Source: Anaerolineae bacterium (lineage in GTDB: Bacteria > Chloroflexota > Anaerolineae > 4572-78 > J111). Taken from it: DNA of 48,306 nt. Below, piece by piece: positions 30,659 to 38,876 of this stretch. The stretch is from positions 1 through 48,306 of the forward strand of contig JAJVIM010000035.1 in NCBI GenBank assembly GCA_022071955.1, read 5' to 3'. The first letter of the stretch is position 1; each line of letters begins with the position of its first letter. The translations under genes and the position numbers were made by a program. The notes beneath the pieces were generated by a model. The model was not told the origin of the DNA and did no database searches. It saw only the letters and a program-made list of their open reading frames with translations.

Positions 30659-31560
30659 ACCTCAACCGCACCTGTGTCGCCGACTGGCTGGAGTTCACCC
30701 GCCGGCTGCCGGATGAAAGCGTTGACCTGTACCTGAGCGACCCGGCCTACGACAGCCTGAACCGCTGGGCCGGCGTTGGCACGACGGCCCGGATGGGACT
30801 GGGGCGCAACGGCAGCGGCAGTGATGACCCGACTAAACTGTTTCCGACGATCAGCAACGAGGATTTGCCATTGCTGCTGACCGAGGTCTACCGGGTGCTG
30901 AAACCGGAGCGCCACGCCTATATTATGTGCGACTTCCCGACCCTGTTCCTGCTGTGGCGGCACGCGATTGAGGACGGGTTGTTTGGCGTCTACGATTGCA
31001 GCGGCGTTACCGTACCGCGCGGCAAGGCGCTGGTGTGGAGCGGCGGGGAAGATGAAATCGGGTTTGGGGCAATGCTGCACATTGCCGAAGCGTGGGTAGA
31101 ACGACTACGAAACGGCGAACGGGTAGAAACATCCCGGCTGCTGGCGACTGAGTTATTTGAGACCCTGGCTGCGGTGTGGGGCAGCTGGCCTGCTACGCCG
31201 CTGGTCTGGGACAAAATCGCCGCCGGGATGGGCTACAGCTACCGCGCCGCTCACGAATACATCCTGTTCTTGTGGAAAGGCAAAAAACGGCGGCTGAACG
31301 ACCTGGGCATCCGGGACGTGCTGCGTTACCAGCGAGTCGCGCCCAGCCGCGCTGTTGTTCCGACGCAAAAGCCCGACCTGCTGTTTGAAACGCTGGTGCG
31401 CCAATCGACCCAACCCGGCGAACTGGTGCTGGATAACTTTATGGGCAGCGGCACGACAGCCCGGGCTTGCGCCGCAACCGGGCGCAACTGGCTGGGCTGT
31501 GACCTCAACCCGGAACACGTGGCATTGGCCAACGCGGTGCAAATTCAGATGGTGGCGTAA
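30646..31560 (+). CDS. Beta-class DNA methyltransferase with DPAY catalytic motif
   Basis: ATG 30646 follows GGAGG and lies 13 bp inside the VirD4 gene. The 304-residue product has the catalytic motif SDPAYDS at residues 31-37 near the N-terminus and the AdoMet-binding motif LDNFMGSGTTA near residues 261-271 at the C-terminus, an order typical of the beta class of amino-methyltransferases (N6-adenine or N4-cytosine). The usual DPPY/SPPY is DPAY here. The segment YIMCDFPTLFLLWRH and the TQKPDLLFETLVRQS box are also typical. No restriction nuclease is adjacent, so it looks like an orphan methylase that could mark or protect element DNA. Its target is unknown. Confidence 0.88.
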   Translation: MAVVNLNRTCVADWLEFTRRLPDESVDLYLSDPAYDSLNRWAGVGTTARMGLGRNGSGSDDPTKLFPTISNEDLPLLLTEVYRVLKPERHAYIMCDFPTLFLLWRHAIEDGLFGVYDCSGVTVPRGKALVWSGGEDEIGFGAMLHIAEAWVERLRNGERVETSRLLATELFETLAAVWGSWPATPLVWDKIAAGMGYSYRAAHEYILFLWKGKKRRLNDLGIRDVLRYQRVAPSRAVVPTQKPDLLFETLVRQSTQPGELVLDNFMGSGTTARACAATGRNWLGCDLNPEHVALANAVQIQMVA

Positions 31561-31569
31561 AGGAAAACT

Positions 31570-32370
31570 ATGGCGCAAAAAACCTACTTGCTGGATATGG
31601 ATGGCGTGCTGGTCCGGGGACGCCGGCTAATTCCCGGCGCGGCGGAGTTCATCGACACACTAACGGCGACCGGCCATAAATTTATGCTGCTGACCAACAA
31701 CTCGCGCCATACCCGCACCGACGTGCAGCGCCGCCTTAAACAGCAGGGGTTAAATATCGACATCAACCACATCTACACCAGCGCGATGGCCGCCGCCGCG
31801 TACCTCACCGAACAGCAGCCGGGCGGCACGGTTTTTGCCCTGGGCGACCTGGGGCTGTACCAGGCGTTGAGCGATGCGGGATATGCCCTGTCCAACCACG
31901 AGCCTGACTTTGTGCTGCTGGGCGAGTGCGACCATCACACCTACGACAACATCATCCAGGCGGCCAACTTTATCCTGACCGGCGCCAGGTTTGTGGCCAC
32001 CAACCCCGACGTTTCCAATATGACCGAGTTTGGCCTTGTGCCGGGCTGCGGGTCGGTCGCGGCGCTGATTGAAAAAACAACCGGCGTCGCGCCGTATGTG
32101 GTGGGCAAACCCAACCTGTATATGTTGCAGGCGGCGCTGACCCGGTTGGGCGAAAAGCCGGAGAACGTCCTGATGGTGGGCGACAATCTGGACACCGACA
32201 TTGAGATGGGGCGACAAGGCGGGGTGGAAACGCTGCTGGTGCTGTCAGGCGTGACCTCGCTTGAAACGCTGATTGCCGCCGAGCGGCAGCCTCACAGCGT
32301 CGCCGAGTCGGTGGCCCATATCAGCCGCGAATCGCTGGTCAAACCTTTGCCGGAATCACTAAAGGACTGA
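31570..32370 (+). CDS. NagD-like HAD-IIA phosphatase
   Basis: The 266-residue product has the HAD motif LDMDGVL with Asp9 as nucleophile and Asp11 as acid/base, motif II LLTNNS (40-45), the motif III Lys in GKPN (near 178), and motif IV VGDNLDTDIEMG (near 197-208). This fits the NagD/PNPP subgroup with its type IIA cap, enzymes that remove phosphate from nucleotides or sugar phosphates. It is complete and of normal length. It lies 9 bp after the methyltransferase with GGAAAAC upstream, and is followed by a TTG-started secreted protein. It may be ordinary chromosomal cargo marking the end of the machine module. Confidence 0.92.
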   Translation: MAQKTYLLDMDGVLVRGRRLIPGAAEFIDTLTATGHKFMLLTNNSRHTRTDVQRRLKQQGLNIDINHIYTSAMAAAAYLTEQQPGGTVFALGDLGLYQALSDAGYALSNHEPDFVLLGECDHHTYDNIIQAANFILTGARFVATNPDVSNMTEFGLVPGCGSVAALIEKTTGVAPYVVGKPNLYMLQAALTRLGEKPENVLMVGDNLDTDIEMGRQGGVETLLVLSGVTSLETLIAAERQPHSVAESVAHISRESLVKPLPESLKD

Positions 32371-32373
32371 GCC

Positions 32374-35300
32374 TTGAAGCGAATTGTTTCAACGTCACTT
32401 CTGACGGCCATAATTTTGCTATACAACCTGAGTGTCACAACGGCGGATGGTCCCCCGCCGCCGTTGTGCGACAACCCCGTCCCGCTGGCAGATTACCCCC
32501 GTCCGGAAAACGACAACGGCTGGGGCATCCACTGGGGGCCGGGCGGCGCGGCTCAGGAGCCGGCGGCCATCAGCTTCTTTGTCGGCGAACTGAAGCAAAT
32601 GAACATCCGCTGGGTCAAAATCCTGAACCGCGGCACGCTCAAGCAGATGGACCCCGTGGTCGATGCCCTGGTCGGGGCCGGGATGATGCCGGTGATGAGA
32701 ATTAGCGTTGACGGGATGGCCGCCCTGTACCCGCCCGAAGTCGAGGCGCTGGTGCGCCATTACCGGGGCCGGGGCGTGGCCTACTTTGAACTGTACAACG
32801 AACCCAACCTGCTGGTGGAGTGGCCGGCCGGAGCCGGCATCGACATCGGCCACACCGCCGATGTCTGGATACCGGCCGCGGCGGCGGTGCAGAACGCCGG
32901 CGGGTTCCCCTCCATCCCCGGCCTGGCCCCGGGCGGCCATTGGGAAGATATGGACTTTCTGCGCCGTTTTCTGCTGGAAGTGCGCCGCCGGGCTGAGAAT
33001 GGCGACGATCTGGCAATGAAGGCGCTGTGCGGCGTCCCCGGCAAACCGGGGCTGTGGCTGGCGGTGCATAACTACGGCCTCAACCACTACTTTGACTATC
33101 CCCGCGACCCGGTGAATTTGACCGCCGCGCCGGTCAGAGAGGCGGAGATCGCCTGGTACGGCATCGAGCCGGAACTGGTTCACGGCCTGAACGAAATCCG
33201 GGCGCTGGACAACCGGCCCTTCTACGTGGGCGACCAGGTGCTTGACGATTCCAACGGCTTTTTCAAGTTTCTGGCCACGGCCGAAATCTTCAGGGAGACG
33301 ATTGGCTACCTGCCCCCGGCGATCATCACCGAAGGCGGCTGGCTGCCCGGCGAGCGGCAGGATGACCGCTACCCGCCGGTGACACCGGCGTTCCAGGCCA
33401 ACGAAACCCTGCGCGGCTACAAATATATGCAGAGCGAAGCCCCTGACTGGTTATTGGCCTGGCAGCCCTGGATACTCTGCAACGCCGCCTGCAACGGCTC
33501 GGATATGCGCTTTGAAAGCCACGCCTGGTACAAGGGCCGCAGTCAAAACGATGTCCTGCCGGTGGTTGACGCCTTGAAAGAATATGCCGCCAGCCCGGCC
33601 GGCAAACAGGTGCGGGTCGAGGGCGGCAGCGCCGGCCTGCCCTGGTGGGTGGGCGAATCCGCGCCGGAGGTCATCCCGGAGCCGGGCGAAAGCTTGCGCC
33701 GGACGCCAATGGAGTTGATTATGGACGCGGCCCGGCGGCTGGGCAGGATGGTCTACAGTTTATACCAGGACTCAACCTCGCTGCTCACCCTGCCCGACCC
33801 GCTGGCCCTGACCAATCGTTACATCCTCAAAAACACCACCTCCCGCCCGGTGACAGTGGCAATGGACGGCCTGCCGGCCGGCCTGGAACTGGCCCCCTAC
33901 GGCGCGGCGGTGGTGGAAATCCGGCCAGAGGCAATGATTACCGAAACCGCGCCGCTGACCATTCCCACCGGCATCGAGGAGCGGCTGGCGCTGGTGCAGT
34001 TGCCCGGCGAAAGCGAGGCCGATTTTCAGGCGCGACAGAGCCGGGCCGCGGTCAACGCGACGGCGGTGGTTTCAACGTCGGAACCGACGCCCATAACTCC
34101 GACTGCGCCAATACCGGCCGGCGGCGTGGCGGCGGTCAGTCCGGCCAACCCCGACCGCTTCGGCGTGGCCGAATACCGCCGCTTGTCGTGTACGGAGAAT
34201 CCCTTCCTGGCGGTGCTGTTTGTCGAAGTGCAGGACAGCGCCGGCCAGCCGCTGGATGGCATCAACCTGCTGTTCAACACCCCCGACGGCCAAAACCCGG
34301 TCACAGCGGTCTCCGGCAGCAAGGAGCCGGGCCAGGCCGAATTTACATTGATCGGCTACGCCCCGCCCGGTCAACGCCGGGAATGGACCATCCGGGCCGA
34401 CCCGGCCGGTGGCGGCAGTCCGCTGGTCGCCGGCATCCGTACCGACCTGCCCGACGACCCCTGCCCGGCAGCGACCAATCGCACCGGCCACTATTCCTAC
34501 AAGGTGGTCTTCCGCGAAGGCGCGGCCCGGGGCATCCCCTACCCGCGTGAGCCGCTGGAACTTACCCCGGCAGCCTGGCACTTCCCCGCGCCCCGTGAGC
34601 TGGGCGAGACCAGCGGCCCGATCCCCCTGCGCGACTGGCCCCGGCCCACCGGCGACAACGGGCGCGGCCTGCACTATGTTCCGACCGGCTACTTTGGCGA
34701 GGATGACGGCTATATGCTGGATTTATTGCTGCGCTACCACATGGCCGAGGAGCTGGATATGCGCTGGGTGACGCTGTATTTCAAGGATGAAATTCAACTG
34801 CGCCGGGCGGCGGAAGTGATGCGGGACAGCGGGCTGGTCGGCGTCTTCCGCTACGATTTGACCCCCTACCAGGATTACCCGGCCTACAAAATCAAAGAGC
34901 ATCTTGACATCCTGCGGGAATACGGCCTGCCGCCCTACCTCCAGCTTTATAACGAGCCAACCGTCGGCCAGGAATGGCGCGACGAGGCCAAAGACCTGGA
35001 CCTCTACCGGCGCAATTTCATCGCCGCCGCCGATGAGGTCTACCGCCAGGGCGGCTACGTCGGCTTTCAGGATGTGGACGTGGACAGCCTGCGGGCGCTG
35101 CTGGGCAGCATCAAGGCCCAAAACAAGGCTTACCTGTTCGATGTCGCCTTCTTTGTGCCGCACTGCTACGGCAGCAACCACCCCCCGGCTTACCCCTACG
35201 ATGAACGCAACCAGGCCGACCGGCCCGGCGCGACCATCGACACCGACTGGCAGATCAGCGTGCTGTGTTTTCAGAAATATGCTCATATTTGGCAGGAGGA

Positions 35301-35631
35301 AGCCGGCTTTGTGCCGCCAATGGTGATGGGCGAGGGCGGCTGGGCGACCAACATTATGGAAGACCCGCGCTACCCCCGGGTGACGATGACCGACCACGCC
35401 AACTGGCACCGGGAGATGTTTGACTGGTTCCGCACCGGCGTCCTGTCCGACGGTGAGCCGCTGCCGGATTATTTGTTTGCCGTGACCCCCTGGCTGGTCC
35501 ACGCCGATTTTCAGATGTGGGTCGAGGAAAACGCCTGGTTCTACAGCCGGCTGACCGGTACTAAATATGAGACGATTGATCAGGTGCGGGCTATCCCGCC
35601 CTTTGAACGGAGGTTCAGTTGGGACCGATGA
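32374..35631 (+). CDS. Large secreted protein with two glycoside hydrolase-like (clan A) domains
   Basis: TTG 32374 follows AAAGGA by 7 bp and starts a signal peptide (SLLTAIILLYNLSVTTA). The 1085-residue product has two TIM-barrel-like halves. Each has an FELYNEPN/LQLYNEPT motif (acid/base candidates Glu143 and Glu861) and a later EGGW motif (nucleophile candidates Glu320 and Glu987), as in clan A glycosidases. Both halves start with a related sequence (YPRPENDNGWGIHW and WPRPTGDNGRGLHY). The linker (about 490-740) holds beta-rich modules, one of them with a DGINLLFNTPDGQ region. The protein probably acts on polysaccharide outside the cell, but substrate and activity cannot be read from sequence. 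It overlaps the next gene by 4 bp. Confidence 0.78.
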   Translation: MKRIVSTSLLTAIILLYNLSVTTADGPPPPLCDNPVPLADYPRPENDNGWGIHWGPGGAAQEPAAISFFVGELKQMNIRWVKILNRGTLKQMDPVVDALVGAGMMPVMRISVDGMAALYPPEVEALVRHYRGRGVAYFELYNEPNLLVEWPAGAGIDIGHTADVWIPAAAAVQNAGGFPSIPGLAPGGHWEDMDFLRRFLLEVRRRAENGDDLAMKALCGVPGKPGLWLAVHNYGLNHYFDYPRDPVNLTAAPVREAEIAWYGIEPELVHGLNEIRALDNRPFYVGDQVLDDSNGFFKFLATAEIFRETIGYLPPAIITEGGWLPGERQDDRYPPVTPAFQANETLRGYKYMQSEAPDWLLAWQPWILCNAACNGSDMRFESHAWYKGRSQNDVLPVVDALKEYAASPAGKQVRVEGGSAGLPWWVGESAPEVIPEPGESLRRTPMELIMDAARRLGRMVYSLYQDSTSLLTLPDPLALTNRYILKNTTSRPVTVAMDGLPAGLELAPYGAAVVEIRPEAMITETAPLTIPTGIEERLALVQLPGESEADFQARQSRAAVNATAVVSTSEPTPITPTAPIPAGGVAAVSPANPDRFGVAEYRRLSCTENPFLAVLFVEVQDSAGQPLDGINLLFNTPDGQNPVTAVSGSKEPGQAEFTLIGYAPPGQRREWTIRADPAGGGSPLVAGIRTDLPDDPCPAATNRTGHYSYKVVFREGAARGIPYPREPLELTPAAWHFPAPRELGETSGPIPLRDWPRPTGDNGRGLHYVPTGYFGEDDGYMLDLLLRYHMAEELDMRWVTLYFKDEIQLRRAAEVMRDSGLVGVFRYDLTPYQDYPAYKIKEHLDILREYGLPPYLQLYNEPTVGQEWRDEAKDLDLYRRNFIAAADEVYRQGGYVGFQDVDVDSLRALLGSIKAQNKAYLFDVAFFVPHCYGSNHPPAYPYDERNQADRPGATIDTDWQISVLCFQKYAHIWQEEAGFVPPMVMGEGGWATNIMEDPRYPRVTMTDHANWHREMFDWFRTGVLSDGEPLPDYLFAVTPWLVHADFQMWVEENAWFYSRLTGTKYETIDQVRAIPPFERRFSWDR

Positions 35632-36002
35632 GCGATTACGAACGGGTGGTCTGGGATGTCATCGCCGCGCTGCTGCCCCTGGCGGTTATCGCCAGGGTGA
35701 TCGGCCGCCATTTGCTGCGCGGGGAGAAGCCAGGCCTGCTGCTGGACGGGGTGCTGTTCCGGAGTTTTGGCTGGGTTATGAGCCGGGGTATCTGGCTGGC
35801 GGCAACGGCTTACTTACTTCTGGATCATCTTGGAGTGAGCCTGCAACAAGCCCTGGACTATCTGGCGGGTGTCTTTATCTTCGATCTGGCAAGATTGGCA
35901 GTGGTACTGATGGCGCTGGACGCGCTGATTTATCTGCTTATCCGGGGCTGGGAAAAATACTGTGAGCGATTTGAGATTTCGCGCAAAGGAGAACCGAATT
36001 GA
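35628..36002 (+). CDS. Small integral membrane protein
   Basis: ATG 35628 overlaps the preceding TGA; an in-frame TTG at 35619, 5 bp after GGAGG, is an alternative that would add three residues. The product has 124 residues with about three hydrophobic helices (near 8-25, 46-62 and 78-105) and a basic tail (RGWEKYCERFEISRKGEPN). No family is recognised. It is coupled to the secreted glycosidase-like gene upstream and to the phosphoesterase-like gene downstream by 4-bp overlaps, so it probably works with the exported proteins of this run, for example as a membrane accessory protein. Confidence 0.65.
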   Translation: MSDYERVVWDVIAALLPLAVIARVIGRHLLRGEKPGLLLDGVLFRSFGWVMSRGIWLAATAYLLLDHLGVSLQQALDYLAGVFIFDLARLAVVLMALDALIYLLIRGWEKYCERFEISRKGEPN

Positions 36003-36583
36003 AAATACTGGCCATTGCTGACTATTACAGCGGCAACATCGAATCGCTGAAACAGCCCGAAGCGCCGGACATGGTGGTGACGCTGGGCGACCTGCCGGAA
36101 AGCGTCTACCGCGATGTGACCCGGCTCTACCGGCAGACCCCGCGCCTGGCGGTGATGGGCAATCACGACCGGCCTTATCACGCCGCCTCGGCCCGGCGGT
36201 TTGGCTTTCAGCCGGCCGATCTGGTCATCGTCCGCTTCAACGGCCTGTCCTTCGCCGGCTTTGACGGCAGCGTGCGCTACAAAGAGGGCGAGGGCTATAT
36301 GTGGGGCCAGGGCGAGGCCAGGGCGCGTATCCGGCAGCTGCGGGCGGCTGATGTGCTGCTGGCCCACTCTCCGCCCTACAGCGTTTCCCACCCGGCTAAT
36401 TCGCCGGCCCACGCCGGGCTGACCGCGCTGGATGACTACCTGGCGGCGCATCGCCCGCAGTTGATGTTGTGCGGTCATTTGCACGATCCCCAGGTGTGGC
36501 AGGTGGGGCCAACGGAGGTGCGCTGCGTCTACGAGGTTGAAATGATCGAGGTTGCGCTCAAACAGGAGAATATCAATGTCTGA
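35999..36583 (+). CDS. Calcineurin-like metallophosphoesterase with altered first motif
   Basis: The 194-residue product starts with TTG 35999, after AAAGGAG, and overlaps the previous stop. It shows the phosphoesterase motifs in order: IADYY (Asp8), VTLGDL (Asp31), GNHD (Asn55, His56), AHSPP (His123) and CGHLHD (His160, His162). The first motif normally reads DxH; here Tyr10 stands in place of the His metal ligand. Loss of this ligand may change metal use or substrate, though some family members tolerate it. It could act on nucleotides or RNA ends, but nothing fixes this. It overlaps the next gene by 8 bp and lies in a run of genes for exported proteins. Confidence 0.85.
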   Translation: MKILAIADYYSGNIESLKQPEAPDMVVTLGDLPESVYRDVTRLYRQTPRLAVMGNHDRPYHAASARRFGFQPADLVIVRFNGLSFAGFDGSVRYKEGEGYMWGQGEARARIRQLRAADVLLAHSPPYSVSHPANSPAHAGLTALDDYLAAHRPQLMLCGHLHDPQVWQVGPTEVRCVYEVEMIEVALKQENINV

Positions 36584-38030
36584 TTCGGGAATTGCCCAAA
36601 AACACGATTCAATGCAAATCAGGCGGGTGATTCACAAGTTACTCGCCGCGCTGGTCATTGGCCTGTTGTTGGCAATTGGCCTGATAGCCGGCCTGGCCCT
36701 GGCCGACGCCGCCGCCGCGCCGCCCATCGATGACCCGGTGCTGACGCCGACCCTGCGGGCCTTTGTCGATCCCCGCCCGCGCAAAGCGGCTGTCCTGAGT
36801 GACACCCACGGCGCGGCGGTGCGGAACAATGATGTCTCTATCGCCGCCGCCCCGGCCTCGGCCACCTGGTGGGTCTACGACCATTTCACCCTGGCCAGTT
36901 ACCAGCGGACGTTCAACCTGATCCACACTTCAACCAGCGCCTACATCTACGCCGACACCACCGTGTCAGCCGCCACGGCCCAGGCGCTGGGGACGCAGTT
37001 TGACGCGATTTACAGTTCGGTCACGGCCAACTTTGGCAGCCCGCCCAATGTTGACGGCGACAGCCGGGTGTTCCTGCTGCTGACCGACCTCCGCGATGAC
37101 TATTATTACGACCCGTCCGCCGGCAGTTATGTGGCCTGCTACTTTGACCCGGCCCACGAACACGCCGGCGCTGCCTCCAACCTGCGCGAGATGCTCTTTG
37201 TCGATTTGGCCCCAGGCAATCCCACCTCAACCACAACCTACCGCTGCCTGGCCCACCAACTGGCGCTGATGGTGGCTTACAACTACGACCCCGATGAGGA
37301 AACCTGGCTGGATGACGGCCTGGGCAGCCTGGCCGAATACGTGGCCGGCTACGGCCATCGCCCGGAAATCGAGGACTACCTGGCCTACCCCGACCGCTCC
37401 CTGACCACCTGGCAGGGCAACACCACCGATGTCGGCCAGTCCTACCTGTGGCTGTTGTATCTCCGGGAACGCTACGGTCAAACGAAGGTGCGCCAAATCC
37501 TGCAACACGCCTCAAACGGGATGGCTTCCATTCAAACGGTGCTGGGGGTGACGCCCAACGCCTTGCTGCAAAAATGGGCGGTGGCCAACTACCTGGACGC
37601 CCTGAGCCTGCCGGAGTACCGCTACAACACCCTGTCCATCGTCGCTTCCGGTGCGGATCAGGTCACAAAGTTCACCCGCCCGCCGTTCAACGACAGCGTG
37701 ATCGTTGACAACGAAAACACCACCGTGCTGAACGGCAGCCTGGCCGGGCCATACGCGGTGCGCTACGCCTCGATCCAGCGGGTGGGCGGCGCATCGCTGC
37801 AAATCACCGACAGCGGCGGCCAGCACGAAGCCTTCATTTACAACGACGGCGCGGAGGTGCAGCTGGAGTGGAGCGGCGTCATCACCTGGGAAAACCTGTC
37901 GCCGGGAACGCTGGGCGTAATGGCGATTTACTCCGCGCCGCCGCCGGCGTCCCCGGCCTACCAGTACAGCATCAAAAGCTACATTGACCTGCAAAAGAGT
38001 TATCTGCCGGTCATCTTCAAAAATCGTTGA
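36576..38030 (+). CDS. Secreted M30 peptidase-like protein without zinc-binding motif
   Basis: ATG 36576 follows AGGAG; an in-frame start at 36552 has no site. The 484-residue product has an N-terminal anchor or signal (KLLAALVIGLLLAIGLIAGL) and a domain resembling hyicolysin-type (M30) metallopeptidases: DGDSRVFLLLTD, then a site AHQLALMVAYN followed by ETWLDDGLGSLAEYV. Active members carry HExxH, but here it reads HQLAL, and both the catalytic Glu and second His are missing. A beta-domain and the terminal KSYLPVIFKNR follow. It is therefore probably a non-catalytic surface protein. The same YLPVIF-like motif recurs in proteins at 38109 and 41126. Confidence 0.75.
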   Translation: MSDSGIAQKHDSMQIRRVIHKLLAALVIGLLLAIGLIAGLALADAAAAPPIDDPVLTPTLRAFVDPRPRKAAVLSDTHGAAVRNNDVSIAAAPASATWWVYDHFTLASYQRTFNLIHTSTSAYIYADTTVSAATAQALGTQFDAIYSSVTANFGSPPNVDGDSRVFLLLTDLRDDYYYDPSAGSYVACYFDPAHEHAGAASNLREMLFVDLAPGNPTSTTTYRCLAHQLALMVAYNYDPDEETWLDDGLGSLAEYVAGYGHRPEIEDYLAYPDRSLTTWQGNTTDVGQSYLWLLYLRERYGQTKVRQILQHASNGMASIQTVLGVTPNALLQKWAVANYLDALSLPEYRYNTLSIVASGADQVTKFTRPPFNDSVIVDNENTTVLNGSLAGPYAVRYASIQRVGGASLQITDSGGQHEAFIYNDGAEVQLEWSGVITWENLSPGTLGVMAIYSAPPPASPAYQYSIKSYIDLQKSYLPVIFKNR

Positions 38031-38046
38031 AAGGAGCCGGTCAGGG

Positions 38047-38075
38047 TTGACAAAAGAGTGATACGATAGTATATA
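38047..38075 (+). promoter_or_regulatory. Strong sigma70-type promoter with palindrome over the -10 box
   Basis: TTGACA at 38047-38052 and TATATA at 38070-38075 are separated by 17 bp, a near-perfect pair. AGTATATACT at 38068-38077 is a 10-bp palindrome that covers the -10 box, and could be bound by a repressor. The expected start near 38082 leaves a short leader with GGAG before the ATG at 38109. Confidence 0.75.
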
Positions 38076-38108
38076 CTGTAATATCACTTTCGTTACCGGA
38101 GAAACACA

Positions 38109-38876
38109 ATGAAATCCCTGACCAAAATTCTGATCGCTATGACATTAACCCTGCTTGCTTTTCAACCCGGCCCGGCCCTGGCCGATGACCCTTTCCGGCT
38201 GTTCCTGCCCATTGTCTTCGGCCGGCCGGTTACGCCGCCGCCTTCTACCACTGAGCCGGTAATGCCGGTCGCGCCCCTGACCGGCGGCCAGACCCTGTGG
38301 CCGGCTAAAGCCGCCTGGGTCGCCAGCCAGTGGGCGGATTATCCCTCCGCCATGGCCGGCAGTCAAAACGTCGCCGGCACGGACCGGGTTTGTCAGGCGG
38401 AAACGCCGGTCAGCGAGCTGAAGTACGGCCTGACCGAGCAGCATTTCTTTGGCGTGTCCTACATCATCAACCGCCAGTACGTTGAGTTTGACACCACCGC
38501 CATCCCGCCGGATTTTGAGGCCGCCCAGTTGAGTTTCACCAACTTTATGCCTTACCCCGGCCCGCCGGCGCACCACATTGCCGTTCACCGCGGCGCCTGG
38601 GCCGACCTGGCCGCTGCGGACTGTAATTTCCACGAGGCCAACTGGAACGCCTGGGACCCGGCCCGGCTCGTCACCCTGTACGGCGGTGATCCCAATGCTC
38701 AGGCCTGGCAGTCGATGACCTTTGACCTGCCGCGGGCGGCCATCACTCCCGGCGGGATCACCCGGCTGGTGCTGCGCACCACAACCGAAGGCACGGTTCC
38801 CGTGGCCCAGTTGGGCGGAGCTTTCGGCTCGTTGTCTCTCACCATCAAAACGGCAGGCGCGGATGAATCGAACTAA
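38109..38876 (+). CDS. Secreted protein with shared EFDT module (paralogue 1)
   Basis: The 255-residue product has a signal peptide ending near ALADD (about 26), followed at once by RLFLPIVFGRP and a Pro-rich linker. The main domain contains YIINRQYVEFDTTAIPPDF, MPYPGPPAHHIAVHRGAW and ITPGGITRLVLRTTTEG. The same words in the same order are found in the proteins at 39888 and 41126, so these three share an extracellular beta-rich module of about 190 residues that I cannot assign to a named family. It is the first gene behind the promoter at 38047. Its end overlaps the next gene by 14 bp. A surface role such as adhesion is inference. Confidence 0.75.
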   Translation: MKSLTKILIAMTLTLLAFQPGPALADDPFRLFLPIVFGRPVTPPPSTTEPVMPVAPLTGGQTLWPAKAAWVASQWADYPSAMAGSQNVAGTDRVCQAETPVSELKYGLTEQHFFGVSYIINRQYVEFDTTAIPPDFEAAQLSFTNFMPYPGPPAHHIAVHRGAWADLAAADCNFHEANWNAWDPARLVTLYGGDPNAQAWQSMTFDLPRAAITPGGITRLVLRTTTEGTVPVAQLGGAFGSLSLTIKTAGADESN

